DNA of 36,574 nt from an uncultured Chlorobiaceae bacterium (GTDB lineage: Bacteria > Bacteroidota > Chlorobiia > Chlorobiales > Chlorobiaceae). The notes under the pieces were generated by a model. It made no database searches. It saw only the letters and a list, made by a program, of their open reading frames with translations, and was not told where the DNA came from. A program made the translations under genes and the position numbers. The DNA lies in assembly GCA_903939765.1 (NCBI GenBank), contig CAJAIK010000008.1:1-36574 (forward strand), in the 5' to 3' direction. Of this stretch, positions 15,379 to 26,000 are shown one piece after another (the stretch's first letter is position 1; every line of letters starts with the position of its first letter).

Positions 15379-18300
15379 CACTGACAGAGCTCTCCATAAA
15401 ACGACCGACACTCATTGTTGTCCTCTTTACCGTTCTCGGTATTCTCGGCCTGTTCAGCTATCGGCAGTTGCAGTATGAGCTTTTGCCGAAGATGACTCCG
15501 CCCGTTGTGACGGTCTCCATCCGTTATCCCGGTGCTTCGCCTGCTGAAGTTGAGACATCGCTGACCAAACCGGTTGAAGAGGCGGTTTCGGCCATTGAAA
15601 AAATTGCATCCATCACCTCGACTTCGACCGAAGGGATGTCGGTTGTCGCCATCGAGTTTTCCAACTCCGCCAATATTGAAAAGGCGCTTCAGGATGCACA
15701 ACGCAAGATCAATGAGGTGCGCGACCGCTTTCCCACTGAAGCAAAGGCTCCGGTTATCACCCGCTTTGCGCTTGATGAGGCTCCCGTCCTGCGTATCGGG
15801 GCGACCTCATCGCTCCCTGATACCGATTTTTACCAGATGCTCAAGGATGACATCAAGCCCCAGCTTGCGAGTATTGCCGGTGTGGGCCAGGTCTATCTGC
15901 TTGGAGGGCGCGAGCGTGAAATCAAGGTCAATATAGATCTCGAACGGCTGCAAAGCTACGGCATGACGGTGCCCGATCTGCTCAAAGAGGTCGGCAAGGC
16001 AAATATTGATTTTCCAGCCGGGAAAATTGATGATCGCGACAAAGAGTTTGTGGTGAGGCTGGCCGGAAAGTTTACCAGCCTTGAAGAGCTGAAATCGCTT
16101 GTGCTGCGAGCCTCTTCTGCCGGCACAGTCATGCTTCGCGATGTTGCCGAGGTTGAGGATGGCTTCAAAGAGATCACAACCCTCACAAGGGTCAATGGCC
16201 GGAGTGCCGTTGGCATTATGGTCATGAAACAGAGTGATGCCAACACGGTTGACGTCAGCCGCCTTACCAGGGCAACCCTTTCGCGGCTTACAGCACTCTA
16301 CCACGACCGGAACCTCTCGTTCGATATTGCCCAGGACTCCTCGACCTTTACGCTTGAGGCGGTCACTGCTGTGCAGCAGGATCTTATGCTTGCCGTGCTG
16401 CTTGTCGCCCTCGTCATGATGCTTTTTCTGCACAGCCTGCGTAACTCCCTCATTGTGCTGGTTTCCATACCGACTTCGCTGGTAACCACCTTCATTGGCA
16501 TGTATCTCTTCGGATTCTCCCTGAATTTGATGACGCTGCTCTCCCTTTCGCTGGTGGTGGGCGTCCTGGTGGATGACTCCATTGTAGTGCTTGAAAATAT
16601 TTACCGCCATCTTGAGCGCGGCGAAGAGCCCCGCGAGGCAGCGCTTCTTGGCAGAAACGAGATTGGTTTTACCGCACTCTCCATTACGCTGGTCGATGTG
16701 GTTGTTTTTCTTCCGCTCTCTCTGGTCAGCGGTATTGTCGGTAATATCCTGCGCGAGTTTTCTGTTGTCATGGTTATCTCTACCCTTGTCAGCCTTTTTG
16801 TCTCATTCACCTTGACGCCGCTGCTTGCATCACGCTTTTCAAAAGTTGAAAATTTTTCGGGCAAGAACATTTTTGAGCGTTTTGCCATCGCCTTTGAGAA
16901 CAACTTTCAGCGCATGAGGGATCGTTATCTTGATCTCCTCCAGTGGTCTCTCCGCAACCCATACAAAGTCTTTTTCAGTGCGATACTCCTGCTCTTTGCC
17001 TCTTTCAGCCTGCTTGCATTCGGTCTTATCGGTGGAGAGTTTATCTCTGTCTCTGACCGAGGGGAGTTTGCCGTCAAACTGGAGCTCGAACCAGGAACGC
17101 CTCTTGCTGAGACCAACCGTCTGACAAGGAGTGTGGAGCGCCGTCTGACTGGAATGGCTGAGGTGAAAAAGGTGATGGTCAATGTCGGGTCTTCGAGCGA
17201 GGGATTTTTGAACCAGAGCGCAGACAATATTTCCGAGATCAATGTCAAGCTATCAGGAAAAGAGGAACGGACTCGATCGACCGATGCCATCATGCAGGCA
17301 ATCCGCCGCAATTTGCAGGATATTGCCGGGCTCAAGGCAACCATCAACCCGATCGGTATTTTTGGCACAGCCAATGAGACGCCGGTTGCCGTCATTTTAA
17401 GCGGTCCATCGAGAAATGAGGTGACGCTTGCAGCGCGGGCGTTGCGTGACAGCGTTAAAACCATTGCAGGCACCGCCGATGTTCTGCTCACCTCACAGGT
17501 TGGAAGTCCGGAGATGCGCATCGTCGTCGATCGTGAAAAAATGGCTTCGTTCGGCATCACGATTGCCGATGTCGGAGCTGCGCTCCGTACCGCTTATGCC
17601 GGAGATGAAGCGGGCAAGTACCGGGACGGGAGTGATGAATACGATATCAGGGTCATGCTCGATAAATACTACCGTCAGGATACCTCCACGCTGGCTGAAA
17701 TCACCTTCCGTACGCCGCAGGGCGATATGGTACGCCTCGGCCAGTTTGTTACCTTTGAGCAGGATCGGGGATATACGCAGTTACAGCGCAAGGATCGCAA
17801 CAATGCTGTCTGGGTCAAGGCTCAGGTTGTCGGCCGTCCTGTCGGCAGCATTGGCAAGGAGATTGAGCGGATTCTGGCAAACATGAAAAAAAAGGGGCTC
17901 ATGGCGGCAACCGTATCGGTAGCCTACGACTCGGATTTGAAACGGCAGGGTGAATCGAACTCAACACTTCTGCTCTCCTTTCTTGTTGCCATTATCTTTG
18001 TCTATCTTATCATGGTGGCATTGTATGATTCATGGCTCTGGCCGATGGTGGTGATGTTTTCCATTCCTCTGGCCATTATAGGGGCGCTTTTCGCCCTTGC
18101 TCTTACCGGCAAATCGCTCAGCATCTTTACGATTCTCGGTATCATCATGCTTGTGGGGCTTGTTGGAAAAAATGCAATACTTTTGGTGGATTTTATCAAT
18201 AAATTCCGTCTTGAGGGTATGGAGCTTCTGGTCTCGATTCGTGAAGCCGCAAAAGAGCGGTTGCGCCCCATTCTCATGACCACTCTGACGCTGATTTTTG

Positions 18301-18512
18301 GACTTCTGCCGATTGCGCTTTCGGGAAGTTCGGGCTCAGAATGGAAATCCGGTCTTGCTGTTGCACTTGTTGGCGGTCTTGCCAGTTCGATGTTTCTGAC
18401 GCTTCTGGTCATTCCAGTGGTCTACGTCTGGTTCGACAGTAAGCCCAAAAAGTTTATTGGCGGGGTTGAAAAAATAATCAGGAAGTTCACCACACGAAAC
18501 AGACCGCAGTGA
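15375..18512 (+). CDS. RND-family efflux transporter (HAE type)
   Basis: 1045 residues, the usual length. The N-terminal helix (RPTLIVVLFTVLGILGLFSYRQL) leads into the first porter domain (YPGASPAEVETSLTKPVEEAVSAIEKIASITSTSTEG). Transmembrane helix 4 carries the proton-relay pair in VGVLVDDSIVVLENIYRH (Asp400, Asp401). The second porter half and helices 7-12 follow, with VGLVGKNAILLVDFIN supplying the helix 10 Lys. Twelve helices and two large periplasmic loops are evident. The VDD motif and the KNAILLV segment place it with the hydrophobe/amphiphile efflux group rather than heavy-metal (CzcA) pumps. It works with the adjacent adaptor by proton antiport in the inner membrane. The substrate cannot be read from the sequence. 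Confidence 0.9.
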   Translation: MTLTELSIKRPTLIVVLFTVLGILGLFSYRQLQYELLPKMTPPVVTVSIRYPGASPAEVETSLTKPVEEAVSAIEKIASITSTSTEGMSVVAIEFSNSANIEKALQDAQRKINEVRDRFPTEAKAPVITRFALDEAPVLRIGATSSLPDTDFYQMLKDDIKPQLASIAGVGQVYLLGGREREIKVNIDLERLQSYGMTVPDLLKEVGKANIDFPAGKIDDRDKEFVVRLAGKFTSLEELKSLVLRASSAGTVMLRDVAEVEDGFKEITTLTRVNGRSAVGIMVMKQSDANTVDVSRLTRATLSRLTALYHDRNLSFDIAQDSSTFTLEAVTAVQQDLMLAVLLVALVMMLFLHSLRNSLIVLVSIPTSLVTTFIGMYLFGFSLNLMTLLSLSLVVGVLVDDSIVVLENIYRHLERGEEPREAALLGRNEIGFTALSITLVDVVVFLPLSLVSGIVGNILREFSVVMVISTLVSLFVSFTLTPLLASRFSKVENFSGKNIFERFAIAFENNFQRMRDRYLDLLQWSLRNPYKVFFSAILLLFASFSLLAFGLIGGEFISVSDRGEFAVKLELEPGTPLAETNRLTRSVERRLTGMAEVKKVMVNVGSSSEGFLNQSADNISEINVKLSGKEERTRSTDAIMQAIRRNLQDIAGLKATINPIGIFGTANETPVAVILSGPSRNEVTLAARALRDSVKTIAGTADVLLTSQVGSPEMRIVVDREKMASFGITIADVGAALRTAYAGDEAGKYRDGSDEYDIRVMLDKYYRQDTSTLAEITFRTPQGDMVRLGQFVTFEQDRGYTQLQRKDRNNAVWVKAQVVGRPVGSIGKEIERILANMKKKGLMAATVSVAYDSDLKRQGESNSTLLLSFLVAIIFVYLIMVALYDSWLWPMVVMFSIPLAIIGALFALALTGKSLSIFTILGIIMLVGLVGKNAILLVDFINKFRLEGMELLVSIREAAKERLRPILMTTLTLIFGLLPIALSGSSGSEWKSGLAVALVGGLASSMFLTLLVIPVVYVWFDSKPKKFIGGVEKIIRKFTTRNRPQ

Positions 18513-18536
18513 GTGTTGATGCGGTAATCTCATTCA

Positions 18537-18953
18537 ATGAAAAATGGTAAGGCAATGCGTGTTTTTTCAAGCCAGACTCCAGTTTTGCTGATTTGCCGTG
18601 CGGCCCTTGCCTTTTCATGGATTTATCAGGGAGCAGTCCCGAAAATTGCCTGCCAGAGCAGCGGTGAAACCGAGCTGCTTGGTCACATTATCCCTCTCTA
18701 CCAGTGGGTCTGCGAAGCGGTTTTCTGGATCGGAGTTGCCGAAATACTCTTCGGCCTTTTGTTGCTTGTTGCTTTTCGCGCGTGGGTATTCTGGCTGAAT
18801 ATTGTCGCGTTGAACGGTCTCCTCCTCTTTGTAGCCATCTTTGAGCCCGCGATGTTTGCTTTGCCGTTCAATCCGTTGACCCTGAACTTTTCGCTGATCG
18901 CGCTCTCTGTGGTCGCTTTGCTGGAACTGAAGAAATTAAAAAACCACACCTGA
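18537..18953 (+). CDS. DoxX-like membrane protein
   Basis: 138 residues, four hydrophobic helices, ending in a basic KKLKNHT tail. The sequence LICRAALAFSWIYQGAVPKIACQSSGETELLG..EAVFWIGVAEILFGLLLL fits the DoxX-like family (PF13781-type as recalled), small membrane proteins of uncertain role sometimes linked to redox or thiol stress. A second ATG at 18555 is an alternative start. It lies 24 bp after the RND gene and its stop touches the start of the next membrane protein (18954), so the genes probably share a transcript. Confidence 0.65.
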   Translation: MKNGKAMRVFSSQTPVLLICRAALAFSWIYQGAVPKIACQSSGETELLGHIIPLYQWVCEAVFWIGVAEILFGLLLLVAFRAWVFWLNIVALNGLLLFVAIFEPAMFALPFNPLTLNFSLIALSVVALLELKKLKNHT

Positions 18954-20225
18954 ATGAAGCTGAATCGTTTTGATGGAGAGTTGAGTACTATTGCCCGGCT
19001 TTTTCTCTCCGTTTCAGTCACCGTTATTGCCCTTGCATCCCTCCTTGGTGCGGCAGGCGCAGTGACCGCCAATCCATTTCTTCTGAAGCTCCACCCCTAT
19101 CTCTTTTTTATTGGTTTCGGCAACCTTGCCATCCTTATTCTCAACCGTTACCTGACCGCAGCAATCTATCCTGAACTGAAGATCAATCCACTCCGGCAAG
19201 TGCAGTATATTTATGCCGTGCTGCTCTCTCTCGTCATGATTACCGTTGCTGTTGCAATGGAGTGGCCACTCTTGAAGGCTCTGACCGGGTTGATGCTCAT
19301 GATTCTTGTTGTCGGGCCGATCAGGGAAATTTTTACAACACTCTCGATTCCAAAAATCTGGAAGGAGGTTTCGGTACGCTACTACATTTTTGATGTACTC
19401 TTTTTGCTCAATGCAAATCTCGGACTCTTTACGCTCGGCCTCAAGGAGGCTTTTCCTGATCAGCGGCTCATTCCCTTCTTTGTGACTCAGTCATCCTATT
19501 TCCTTGGCTCCTCTTTTCCGCTCAGTATCAGTGTGATGGGCTTTCTCTATACCTACGCATGGAGCCGATCATCAAAGCGGGAGCTGGTCAAACGCCTCTT
19601 CAGTCTCTGGTTTTATGTTTTTGTTGGCGGAGTGCTGCTTTTTCTGATTGTTATTCTTGCAGAGAACTATTTGGGGATGATGCTGATCAGCCATTTTCTG
19701 CTCTTTGGCGTGATGACCCTGCTTGGCAGTTTTGGCGTCTATCTGTACAACTTTTTCCATAAAAATTTCCCCCATCCGGCACTTGCTTTTCTCTTGAGTG
19801 GTCTTGCGCTCCTTTTTGCTACAAGTGCCTACGGTATCATGAATATCTACTTTCTCAAGGGGATTCATTTCGGTACCATCCCCCCGCTGCATCCCGACAG
19901 GATGTGGATTTATCACTCCCATACCCATGCGGCGCTTCTCGGCTGGATAACATGCTCTTTTATTGGTATGCTCTACATTGTCATACCATCAATTATCCGT
20001 TCAAACTCTCTTGAAACACTCAGAAGCGAGAGGGCACTCTCAGCGCTGCTTGCCGGGAGTGTGATGAACAACGCCTTCACACAACTCACCGTGCTTCTGC
20101 TCTCGGCAACGGCAATCCTGATGGCTTTTTTTCTTGAAAATAATACCCTGCTCGGCGTTGCAGGTGCGGTGTACGGATGTGCGGTCTACTATCTATCGGT
20201 CAATCTTCGGCTTGAAATGAAATAA
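18954..20225 (+). CDS. Polytopic membrane protein resembling heme-copper oxidase subunit I
   Basis: 423 residues with about 12 hydrophobic helices. His47 lies at the start of helix 2 ([19 protein letters not shown]), where oxidases place a low-spin heme ligand. His247 is in another helix ([15 protein letters not shown]), and a cluster [11 protein letters not shown] (His321, 323, 325) precedes a helix reading [10 protein letters not shown]. HxHxxLLGW followed by a LYxxIP turn is familiar from heme-copper oxidase/NO-reductase-like and NnrS-like proteins. No paired His-His CuB motif or proton-channel Glu/Lys set is obvious, so activity as an oxidase is doubtful. It is immediately downstream of the DoxX-like gene with no gap. 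Could be a heme-binding membrane protein or an unrelated fold. Confidence 0.45.
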   Translation: MKLNRFDGELSTIARLFLSVSVTVIALASLLGAAGAVTANPFLLKLHPYLFFIGFGNLAILILNRYLTAAIYPELKINPLRQVQYIYAVLLSLVMITVAVAMEWPLLKALTGLMLMILVVGPIREIFTTLSIPKIWKEVSVRYYIFDVLFLLNANLGLFTLGLKEAFPDQRLIPFFVTQSSYFLGSSFPLSISVMGFLYTYAWSRSSKRELVKRLFSLWFYVFVGGVLLFLIVILAENYLGMMLISHFLLFGVMTLLGSFGVYLYNFFHKNFPHPALAFLLSGLALLFATSAYGIMNIYFLKGIHFGTIPPLHPDRMWIYHSHTHAALLGWITCSFIGMLYIVIPSIIRSNSLETLRSERALSALLAGSVMNNAFTQLTVLLLSATAILMAFFLENNTLLGVAGAVYGCAVYYLSVNLRLEMK

Positions 20226-20247
20226 TATCCTGACGGAGTATACCATT

Positions 20248-21195
20248 ATGGGCATTCTGAATCGACCTTATGTGACCGTTACCATACCAATGTACAACAA
20301 TGCCCGTTTTATTGGTGAAACAATAGAGTCGGTGCTTTCACAGAGCTTTACTGATTTTGAACTCCTTATTTATGACGACCATTCGACCGATGGCTCTTAT
20401 GATATTGCGGCCTCATTCAGCGATTCGCGCATAAAGCTCTTCAGAAATCCTGAAAACCTCGGACCGGAGGCGAACTGGAACAGGGCGATCAGCAAGGTCA
20501 GAGGAAAGTATGTCAAGCTTGTCTGTGGTGACGATATTCTTTATCCTGAATGTCTTGAAAAGCAGGTGGCGGTTTTTGACGATCCGCTCATTACCGGAGT
20601 AAGCCTGGTGAGCAGTCAGAGGACGATTATTGATCCAGCAGGCAAGACCCTTATCAAAAAGGTGAATTTTGTGGACGGGGGTCGCATGGAGTCAGCCGAG
20701 GTGGTCAGAAAAATGGTACGTATGGGTACCAACATTATCGGCGAGCCGGTATGCGGACTTTATCCGGCGGAGCTGATTGCCAAAATCAGCGGCTACAGTG
20801 CCGTTGTGCCCTATACCATTGATCTTGACTTCTGGATACAGATGCTCAAGCATGGCGATCTCTTTGTTATCGACGAATCACTCTGTGCTTTCCGCATCTC
20901 CGATCTCTCCTGGTCATCAAGGATCGGGGAGCTGCGATATGAGCAGTTCATCGAGTTTATGGAGCAGGCAGCATCCGATGAAAGCCATGGAGTTACTGAT
21001 CTTGATCTCTTTATCGGTAAAATCAATTGCGCCGTACAGTCGATGACCAGCCTGATGGGATTTAAACTTTTTGCATCTTCAACTGCAAGAAACAGAGAGG
21101 GAGCGCTGGCCGAAGAGAGCTGGATGCCGAACGGGAATCGGGAATCCCTTTTTACAGCGAGAAAAATTTTTCACAACAACGAATTAATCAAGTAG
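20248..21195 (+). CDS. Family 2 glycosyltransferase (GT-A fold)
   Basis: 315 residues. The start ATG is preceded by GACGGAG at suitable distance. It opens [46 protein letters not shown], the nucleotide-sugar half of the GT2 domain. It continues [39 protein letters not shown], where GDD is the metal-binding DxD-type motif. The acceptor half contains [13 protein letters not shown]. Cytosolic, with no membrane helices. It would add a sugar to a surface polysaccharide, lipid or protein; donor and acceptor are unknown. It stands alone, without a recognisable polysaccharide cluster. Its stop is 7 bp before the DUF3127 gene. Confidence 0.85.
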   Translation: MGILNRPYVTVTIPMYNNARFIGETIESVLSQSFTDFELLIYDDHSTDGSYDIAASFSDSRIKLFRNPENLGPEANWNRAISKVRGKYVKLVCGDDILYPECLEKQVAVFDDPLITGVSLVSSQRTIIDPAGKTLIKKVNFVDGGRMESAEVVRKMVRMGTNIIGEPVCGLYPAELIAKISGYSAVVPYTIDLDFWIQMLKHGDLFVIDESLCAFRISDLSWSSRIGELRYEQFIEFMEQAASDESHGVTDLDLFIGKINCAVQSMTSLMGFKLFASSTARNREGALAEESWMPNGNRESLFTARKIFHNNELIK

Positions 21196-21202
21196 GCAGG
21201 TT

Positions 21203-21568
21203 ATGCAACTCACAGCAAAGCTCGTAGTAATTCTTCCTGAACAGACTGTTGCGGGAAAAAATGGAACATGGACAAAACAGGATATTATTCTTGAAACGGA
21301 CGGGCAGTATCCGAAGAAGGTCTGCATCTCCCTGTGGGGCGATAAATATGACAAAAACCTCCTCAAGGTTGGCTCGAAGCTCACGATCTCGTTTGATATT
21401 GAGAGCAGGGAGTTTAACGGAAAGTGGTATACCAATCTCAAGGGATGGAAAGTTGAGGGTAGTAATGAGGGGGGAGCCTCTTACTCTGATGATGCAGGCT
21501 CCTATGCTCCACCAGTTTTTGAGCGTGAAGGTGCAACCACGGTTTCCAATGACGATTGTCCGTTTTGA
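21203..21568 (+). CDS. DUF3127-family protein, OB-fold-like
   Basis: 121 residues with an AGGCAGG-type ribosome binding site 5 bp upstream. The sequence (MQLTAKLVVILPEQTVAGKNGTWTKQDIILETDGQYPKKVCISLWGDKYD..LKVGSKLTISFDIESREFNGKWYTNLKGWKVE) matches the short DUF3127 proteins common in Bacteroidota/Chlorobi, with a strand pattern like single-strand-binding OB folds. The acidic, Gly/Ser-rich tail ending DDCPF recalls the C-terminal tip of SSB proteins (SSB ends DDDIPF), suggesting contact with DNA-repair proteins. The neighbouring exonuclease starts 51 bp downstream. Function is not experimentally established to my knowledge. Confidence 0.75.
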   Translation: MQLTAKLVVILPEQTVAGKNGTWTKQDIILETDGQYPKKVCISLWGDKYDKNLLKVGSKLTISFDIESREFNGKWYTNLKGWKVEGSNEGGASYSDDAGSYAPPVFEREGATTVSNDDCPF

Positions 21569-21619
21569 GCTTCAGGCTGCAAGTTTTCAGGAATTTCACT
21601 CTTCGGAGGAGACCTATCC

Positions 21620-22192
21620 ATGTATCTCTTTTTTGATACCGAAACAACAGGGTTGCCGCGTAACTGGCGCGCACCGGTGACCGATGTCAACAACTGGCCA
21701 AGGATGGTTCAGTTGGCCTATTTATACTGCGACACTGAGGGCAACCAACTCTCTTCCGGTGATTATCTCATCAAGCCGGAAGGCTTTGTGATTCCCCCAG
21801 GCGCCGCTCAGATTCACGGCATCTCAACCGAGAGAGCCACTCTTGAAGGAGCTGTGCTCGAAACAGTGCTGCAATTGTTCCATGAGCTTGTTGCTGATGC
21901 AGAGGTGCTTGTGGCCCACAATATCAGCTTTGATGAAAAGATTGTGGGCAGTGAATTGATCAGGGCCGCAATGCCAAATATTCTTCCGTCGAAAAGAAAG
22001 ATCTGTACCATGGAGAGTTCGACAAATTTTTGTGCCATCAAAGGGCCCTATGGCAACAAATGGCCCAAACTCCCGGAACTCTATTTTACCTTATTCGGTA
22101 CTGTTTTTGACGAAGCGCATAATGCGGCTATTGATATGCAGGCAACGGCAAAATGTTTTTGGGAGCTGAAGAGAAGGGGAGTCATTCTGTAA
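21620..22192 (+). CDS. DnaQ-family 3'-5' exonuclease (DEDDh)
   Basis: 190 residues; GGAGGAGACC gives a good ribosome binding site. Exo I is FFDTETTGLP (Asp6, Glu8). Exo II is the HNISFDEKIVGSEL segment, with its Asp as third metal ligand. Exo III is HNAAIDMQATAKCFWEL, giving the His and the fourth Asp of a DEDDh nuclease. It is shorter than DnaE-bound epsilon subunits (about 240) and lacks an obvious clamp-binding C-terminus. It is more likely an epsilon-like accessory exonuclease in repair than the replicative proofreader, though that is not excluded. Follows the OB-fold-like DUF3127 gene. Confidence 0.85.
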   Translation: MYLFFDTETTGLPRNWRAPVTDVNNWPRMVQLAYLYCDTEGNQLSSGDYLIKPEGFVIPPGAAQIHGISTERATLEGAVLETVLQLFHELVADAEVLVAHNISFDEKIVGSELIRAAMPNILPSKRKICTMESSTNFCAIKGPYGNKWPKLPELYFTLFGTVFDEAHNAAIDMQATAKCFWELKRRGVIL

Positions 22193-22211
22193 CCGATAAC
22201 CATCAACGGCC

Positions 22212-22970
22212 ATGCGTCTTTTTGAGAAAACAGCACTTGTCACCGGAGCAGCGGGCGGGATCGGCAGGGCCGTCGCGCTCTGTTTTGCCAAAGAGGGAGC
22301 TATCGTGATTGCCAGCGACATCAATGCTGCGGGATGCGCTGAAACCCTTGCGCTTCTTGAGCTGAGCGGGGGGAGTGGCATTTCGGTGCCAGCCGATGTC
22401 ACAAAGGAAGAGGAAATTCAGGCACTCTACGGCACTATCGGGGAGCGCTACGGGAGGCTCGATATTGTGGTGAACGTTGCCGGTGGAGATTATGAACCGG
22501 CCGCCGACGTTGAGGATATTGATTATGTGAAAATGAGCGCCAATCTTGATCTGAACCTCAAATCTTGCATCATCTCCTGCCGTGAGGCGGCACGGTTGAT
22601 GAAGCCGCAGGGTTTCGGTAAAATCGTCAATATGAGCTCGCTGGTCTATCGTGGGAGTCCCAACCAGTTTTCCTATTCGGCGGCAAAAGGGGGCATTTAC
22701 GCCTTTACCCGTTCACTTGCCCTTTCGCTCGGTCGCTACGCTATTACCGCCAATGCCCTGGCGCCAGCACTGGTCGAGGTTCCGGCCTTTGTTGCGGCAC
22801 TGGGCCCTGAGCGGTGGGAGAGGCTTCGACATGAGTGCGCACAACGCTATCCGCTTGGCCGGGTTGCAACGCCGGACGATGTTGCCCGTTGCGCCCTTTT
22901 TCTTGCCTCAGATGACGCCGCCTTTATTACCGGCCAGATATTGGAAATTTCCGGGGGAGCGAGGCTTTGA
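22212..22970 (+). CDS. Short-chain dehydrogenase/reductase
   Basis: 252 residues, classical SDR. The cofactor motif TGAAGGIG is at residues 11-18. The NAG-type motif reads NVAGG. Catalytic Ser is in MSSLVYRGSP, and Tyr155 and Lys159 in YSAAKGG; the active-site Asn region NLDLNLKSC is present. ASDI at the end of beta-2 (Asp) favours NAD over NADP. It ends FITGQILEISGGARL, the usual SDR C-terminus. Substrate unknown; family resemblance is to 3-oxoacyl-ACP reductase/secondary alcohol types. It is 20 bp after the exonuclease gene and convergent with the kinase gene. Confidence 0.9.
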   Translation: MRLFEKTALVTGAAGGIGRAVALCFAKEGAIVIASDINAAGCAETLALLELSGGSGISVPADVTKEEEIQALYGTIGERYGRLDIVVNVAGGDYEPAADVEDIDYVKMSANLDLNLKSCIISCREAARLMKPQGFGKIVNMSSLVYRGSPNQFSYSAAKGGIYAFTRSLALSLGRYAITANALAPALVEVPAFVAALGPERWERLRHECAQRYPLGRVATPDDVARCALFLASDDAAFITGQILEISGGARL

Positions 22971-23014
22971 GCTCCCTCCGGATTTGCGCGCTCCAGTAAG
23001 GTTTGGTTGTTAAT

Positions 23015-23047
23015 CGTGATAAAGCGGGATGGAATTCCGTCATCACG
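23015..23047. terminator. Possible bidirectional hairpin between convergent genes
   Basis: CGTGAT (23015-23020) pairs with ATCACG (23042-23047), with a GGAATTCC palindrome inside. It lies between the SDR stop (22970) and the kinase stop (23050). There is no T-run, so termination is only suggested by position. Confidence 0.3.
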
Positions 23048-23049
23048 GT

Positions 23050-26000
23050 TCATTTCATCTCATCGGAATTAAGGATATTGTAAACTGCTGTGGAGAGCGA
23101 TTTTGTGCTGAAGGGTTTCTGGATAAAGTTGACACCACTGTCAATGACGCTGTTGTTGGCAATAACGTCGGCCGTGAAGCCTGACATAAAGAGCGTTTTA
23201 AGCTTTGGCCGGTATACTCGAAGCTTTTTGGATAGCTCGTATCCGTTCATCTCCGGCATGATCACATCCGTTAACAGCAGCTCAATCGTTCCGTTATAAT
23301 TTTTAACGGTCATGAGCGCTTCCGTGGGTGTGGCTGCTGCAAGCACATGATAGCCGCTACGCTCAAGCAGGAGTTTACAGAGGTTCAGAATAGGTTGCTC
23401 ATCTTCCACAAGCAGAATGGTCTGATGTCCTTTAGGCGTCAATTGCTCAGGCTGGGCTTTCTGATCAACGTTCGACAGAGATCTGAAGAGGGGCAGATGA
23501 ATCGTGATGGTTGTTCCCTTGCCTGGTTCACTCTGGCATTCGATTGTGCCGTTATTCTGTTTTACAATACCGTAGACCATGGACAATCCAAGCCCTGTCC
23601 CTTTGCCCAGCTCTTTTGTGGTAAAAAACGGCTCGAAAATATGCTCAAGATCGTTTGGATCAATACCACATCCATTATCATGAACGGAAAGCGTCACATA
23701 CTCTACGAAGCGATCCTCAGCGCCGGAGACTTCGCTGGCGATTATGGGAGCAGAGAGGCTTCCGCTTTCGATAGTGATTGTACCGTTACCGGTTATGGCA
23801 TCACGAGCGTTGACACAGAGGTTGACAAGAATCTGGTCTATCTGCGACGGATCGATGTTTATCCAGGAGTTATTGCAGTCAGGAATCCATACCAGCGAGA
23901 TATGTTCACCGATGAGGCGCCGCAGCATGGGAAGCAACTCTCCGACGGCGATGTTCAATTCAAGAACTTTTGGAATGACAATCTGCTTTCGGGCAAAGGC
24001 GAGGAGTTGCCGGGTCAGATTGGCCGAACGGGTCGCTGCCTGGTGGATGGCCTCAAGATCACCATAAACTGACTCGGAAGGGTCAAAGAGTTCAAGGGCC
24101 ATTTCGGAGTGGGCGAGAATAAGCGTCAGCATATTGTTGAAGTCATGGGCTATCCCCCCGGCCAGCCTTCCTACCATCTCCATTTTCTGCGACTGCTGAA
24201 GCTGAATTTCAAGTTTTGATCTCTCCACCTCAGTCCGCTTGCGATCCGTGACATCAATAAATGATCCGGCAATAAAATCAGTCTCTCCATTTGCATTAAA
24301 GACGATTTTTGCTGTGTTACTGAGCGTAGCAACGGTACCATCCATGAGTAAAAAATCTGCCTCAAAACTGTTGACATGACCATGCTTAAAAAGAAGATCC
24401 CGGAATCGCTGACCTTCTTCAGGGTGAACGTAGGATTTTCGCGTATCCTGGGCAAACCATGCCTCCCGCTCTGATTTCTTGCACCTGGCAAGATCGAGGC
24501 AACGTTGGTTTGCTGCGATTACTTTTCCGTCCATGGTCGACTGGTAGAGTCCAATCGGAACACTCTCAAACAATTCTCGATAATTTTGCTCACTTGCCTG
24601 CAGAGCTTGCTCGCTTTGAATCCGTTCCAGTTCTCCGGATGCACGAATTGAAACCATTTTCAGCATTGTTTCTGCAAACTTGCGATTTACAAGCGGGCGT
24701 TGACTAATAACGGCAATCAGACCGATTGGTTGCCCGGAATGGTTCCACAGTGTTACACCAACATAACTTTCTGCTCGCAGATCCCGGAGAACCTGATCGC
24801 GGGGAAAAAGTTGACACACACGTGCCGGAAAACAACAGACATCCTTGCCAATAACTTCACCACAGGGAGTGTCTTCCAGGTTGTACACAACATTATCTTC
24901 AAAATGGCCATCGCTCCAGACTGCCAGCGTTCTGGCCGTCAATCCATCAACATCAAGACTGTCGATGCAGACAAAGTTCATATTGAGGCATTCGGCGATA
25001 TGTCGGGCAAGTGCATTAAAAAAAGGCTCTTTTTGTGCAAGATAGGTTGATGAAGAGAGAAACACCTGTATATCCTCAATTTTTTTCCTCTCAGAGATGT
25101 CAATACCTATACCGATCAGAAACGGATTGCCCTCCATAATTATTCGGCGGCCTGTCATCAGGTACCACCGAAATTCGGGTCCGCCATGAACAAGTACTCT
25201 TCCTTCCACATTTTCTTCAAGTCCATACTCAAGCACATTCCTGATTTTTTCCTGGACGAGCGCCCGATCTTCCGGATGAATGGTGGAGATGGCCAGAACT
25301 TCCCGCATCTCATTTTCCGGTTTTCCGACAATCTTATCCCGCTGGTAGTTATTCCACCCGGTATAGTAACCGTCTGTGCCTACGATATAAAAAGAGCCAG
25401 GAATACTGTCGATAATGGTTTTGCTGAAAGCCTGCTCGTTTTGCCCGATCTTTTGGGCCATTTTCAGTTTGGTAACCTCAATAAAAATTCCAATGTATCG
25501 GTTAACCTCACCGTCATCTTCTTTGAACGGCGTGCCTTTCATCATAACCCAACGTTTTTGGCCCGTCATATCCTTGACACGCCACTCAACGGTAAACTCC
25601 TCCCCATGTTCTACAGCATTCAGGACTATTTGTTCTACACGTTCTCTCTCTTCATCAGCGATTGATTGTTTCCATACCTCGTATGTTGCCTCGCAGGAGA
25701 AGGGTTCCAAACCAAGCAGACGCCAGAGTTCATTCGACCACATTGCGCGGTTGCTCTGTAAATCCCACTCCCAACTTCCGGAATGGGTTGCATCGATAAT
25801 GAGGCACTGGCGTTCATTCGTGACAAGAAGGGACTGCTCAATCTTTTTTTGTTTGCTGATATCCGACAGAATGGTTCTGCATGTATGTTCGTTATCATTG
25901 ATGACCGCTTCAATGCGCACGGTTTTCTGGCTGAGTGTGCCGTTGTCCGTCACGGAAAGTATTACCTCGCAATAGTTTGGCTCTTTTCGGCTGAACACTC

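Noticed and set aside
15807-16610. Open frame of 267 codons on the minus strand
   Set aside because: Antisense to the RND transporter; His/Lys/Gly-rich with no recognisable domain.
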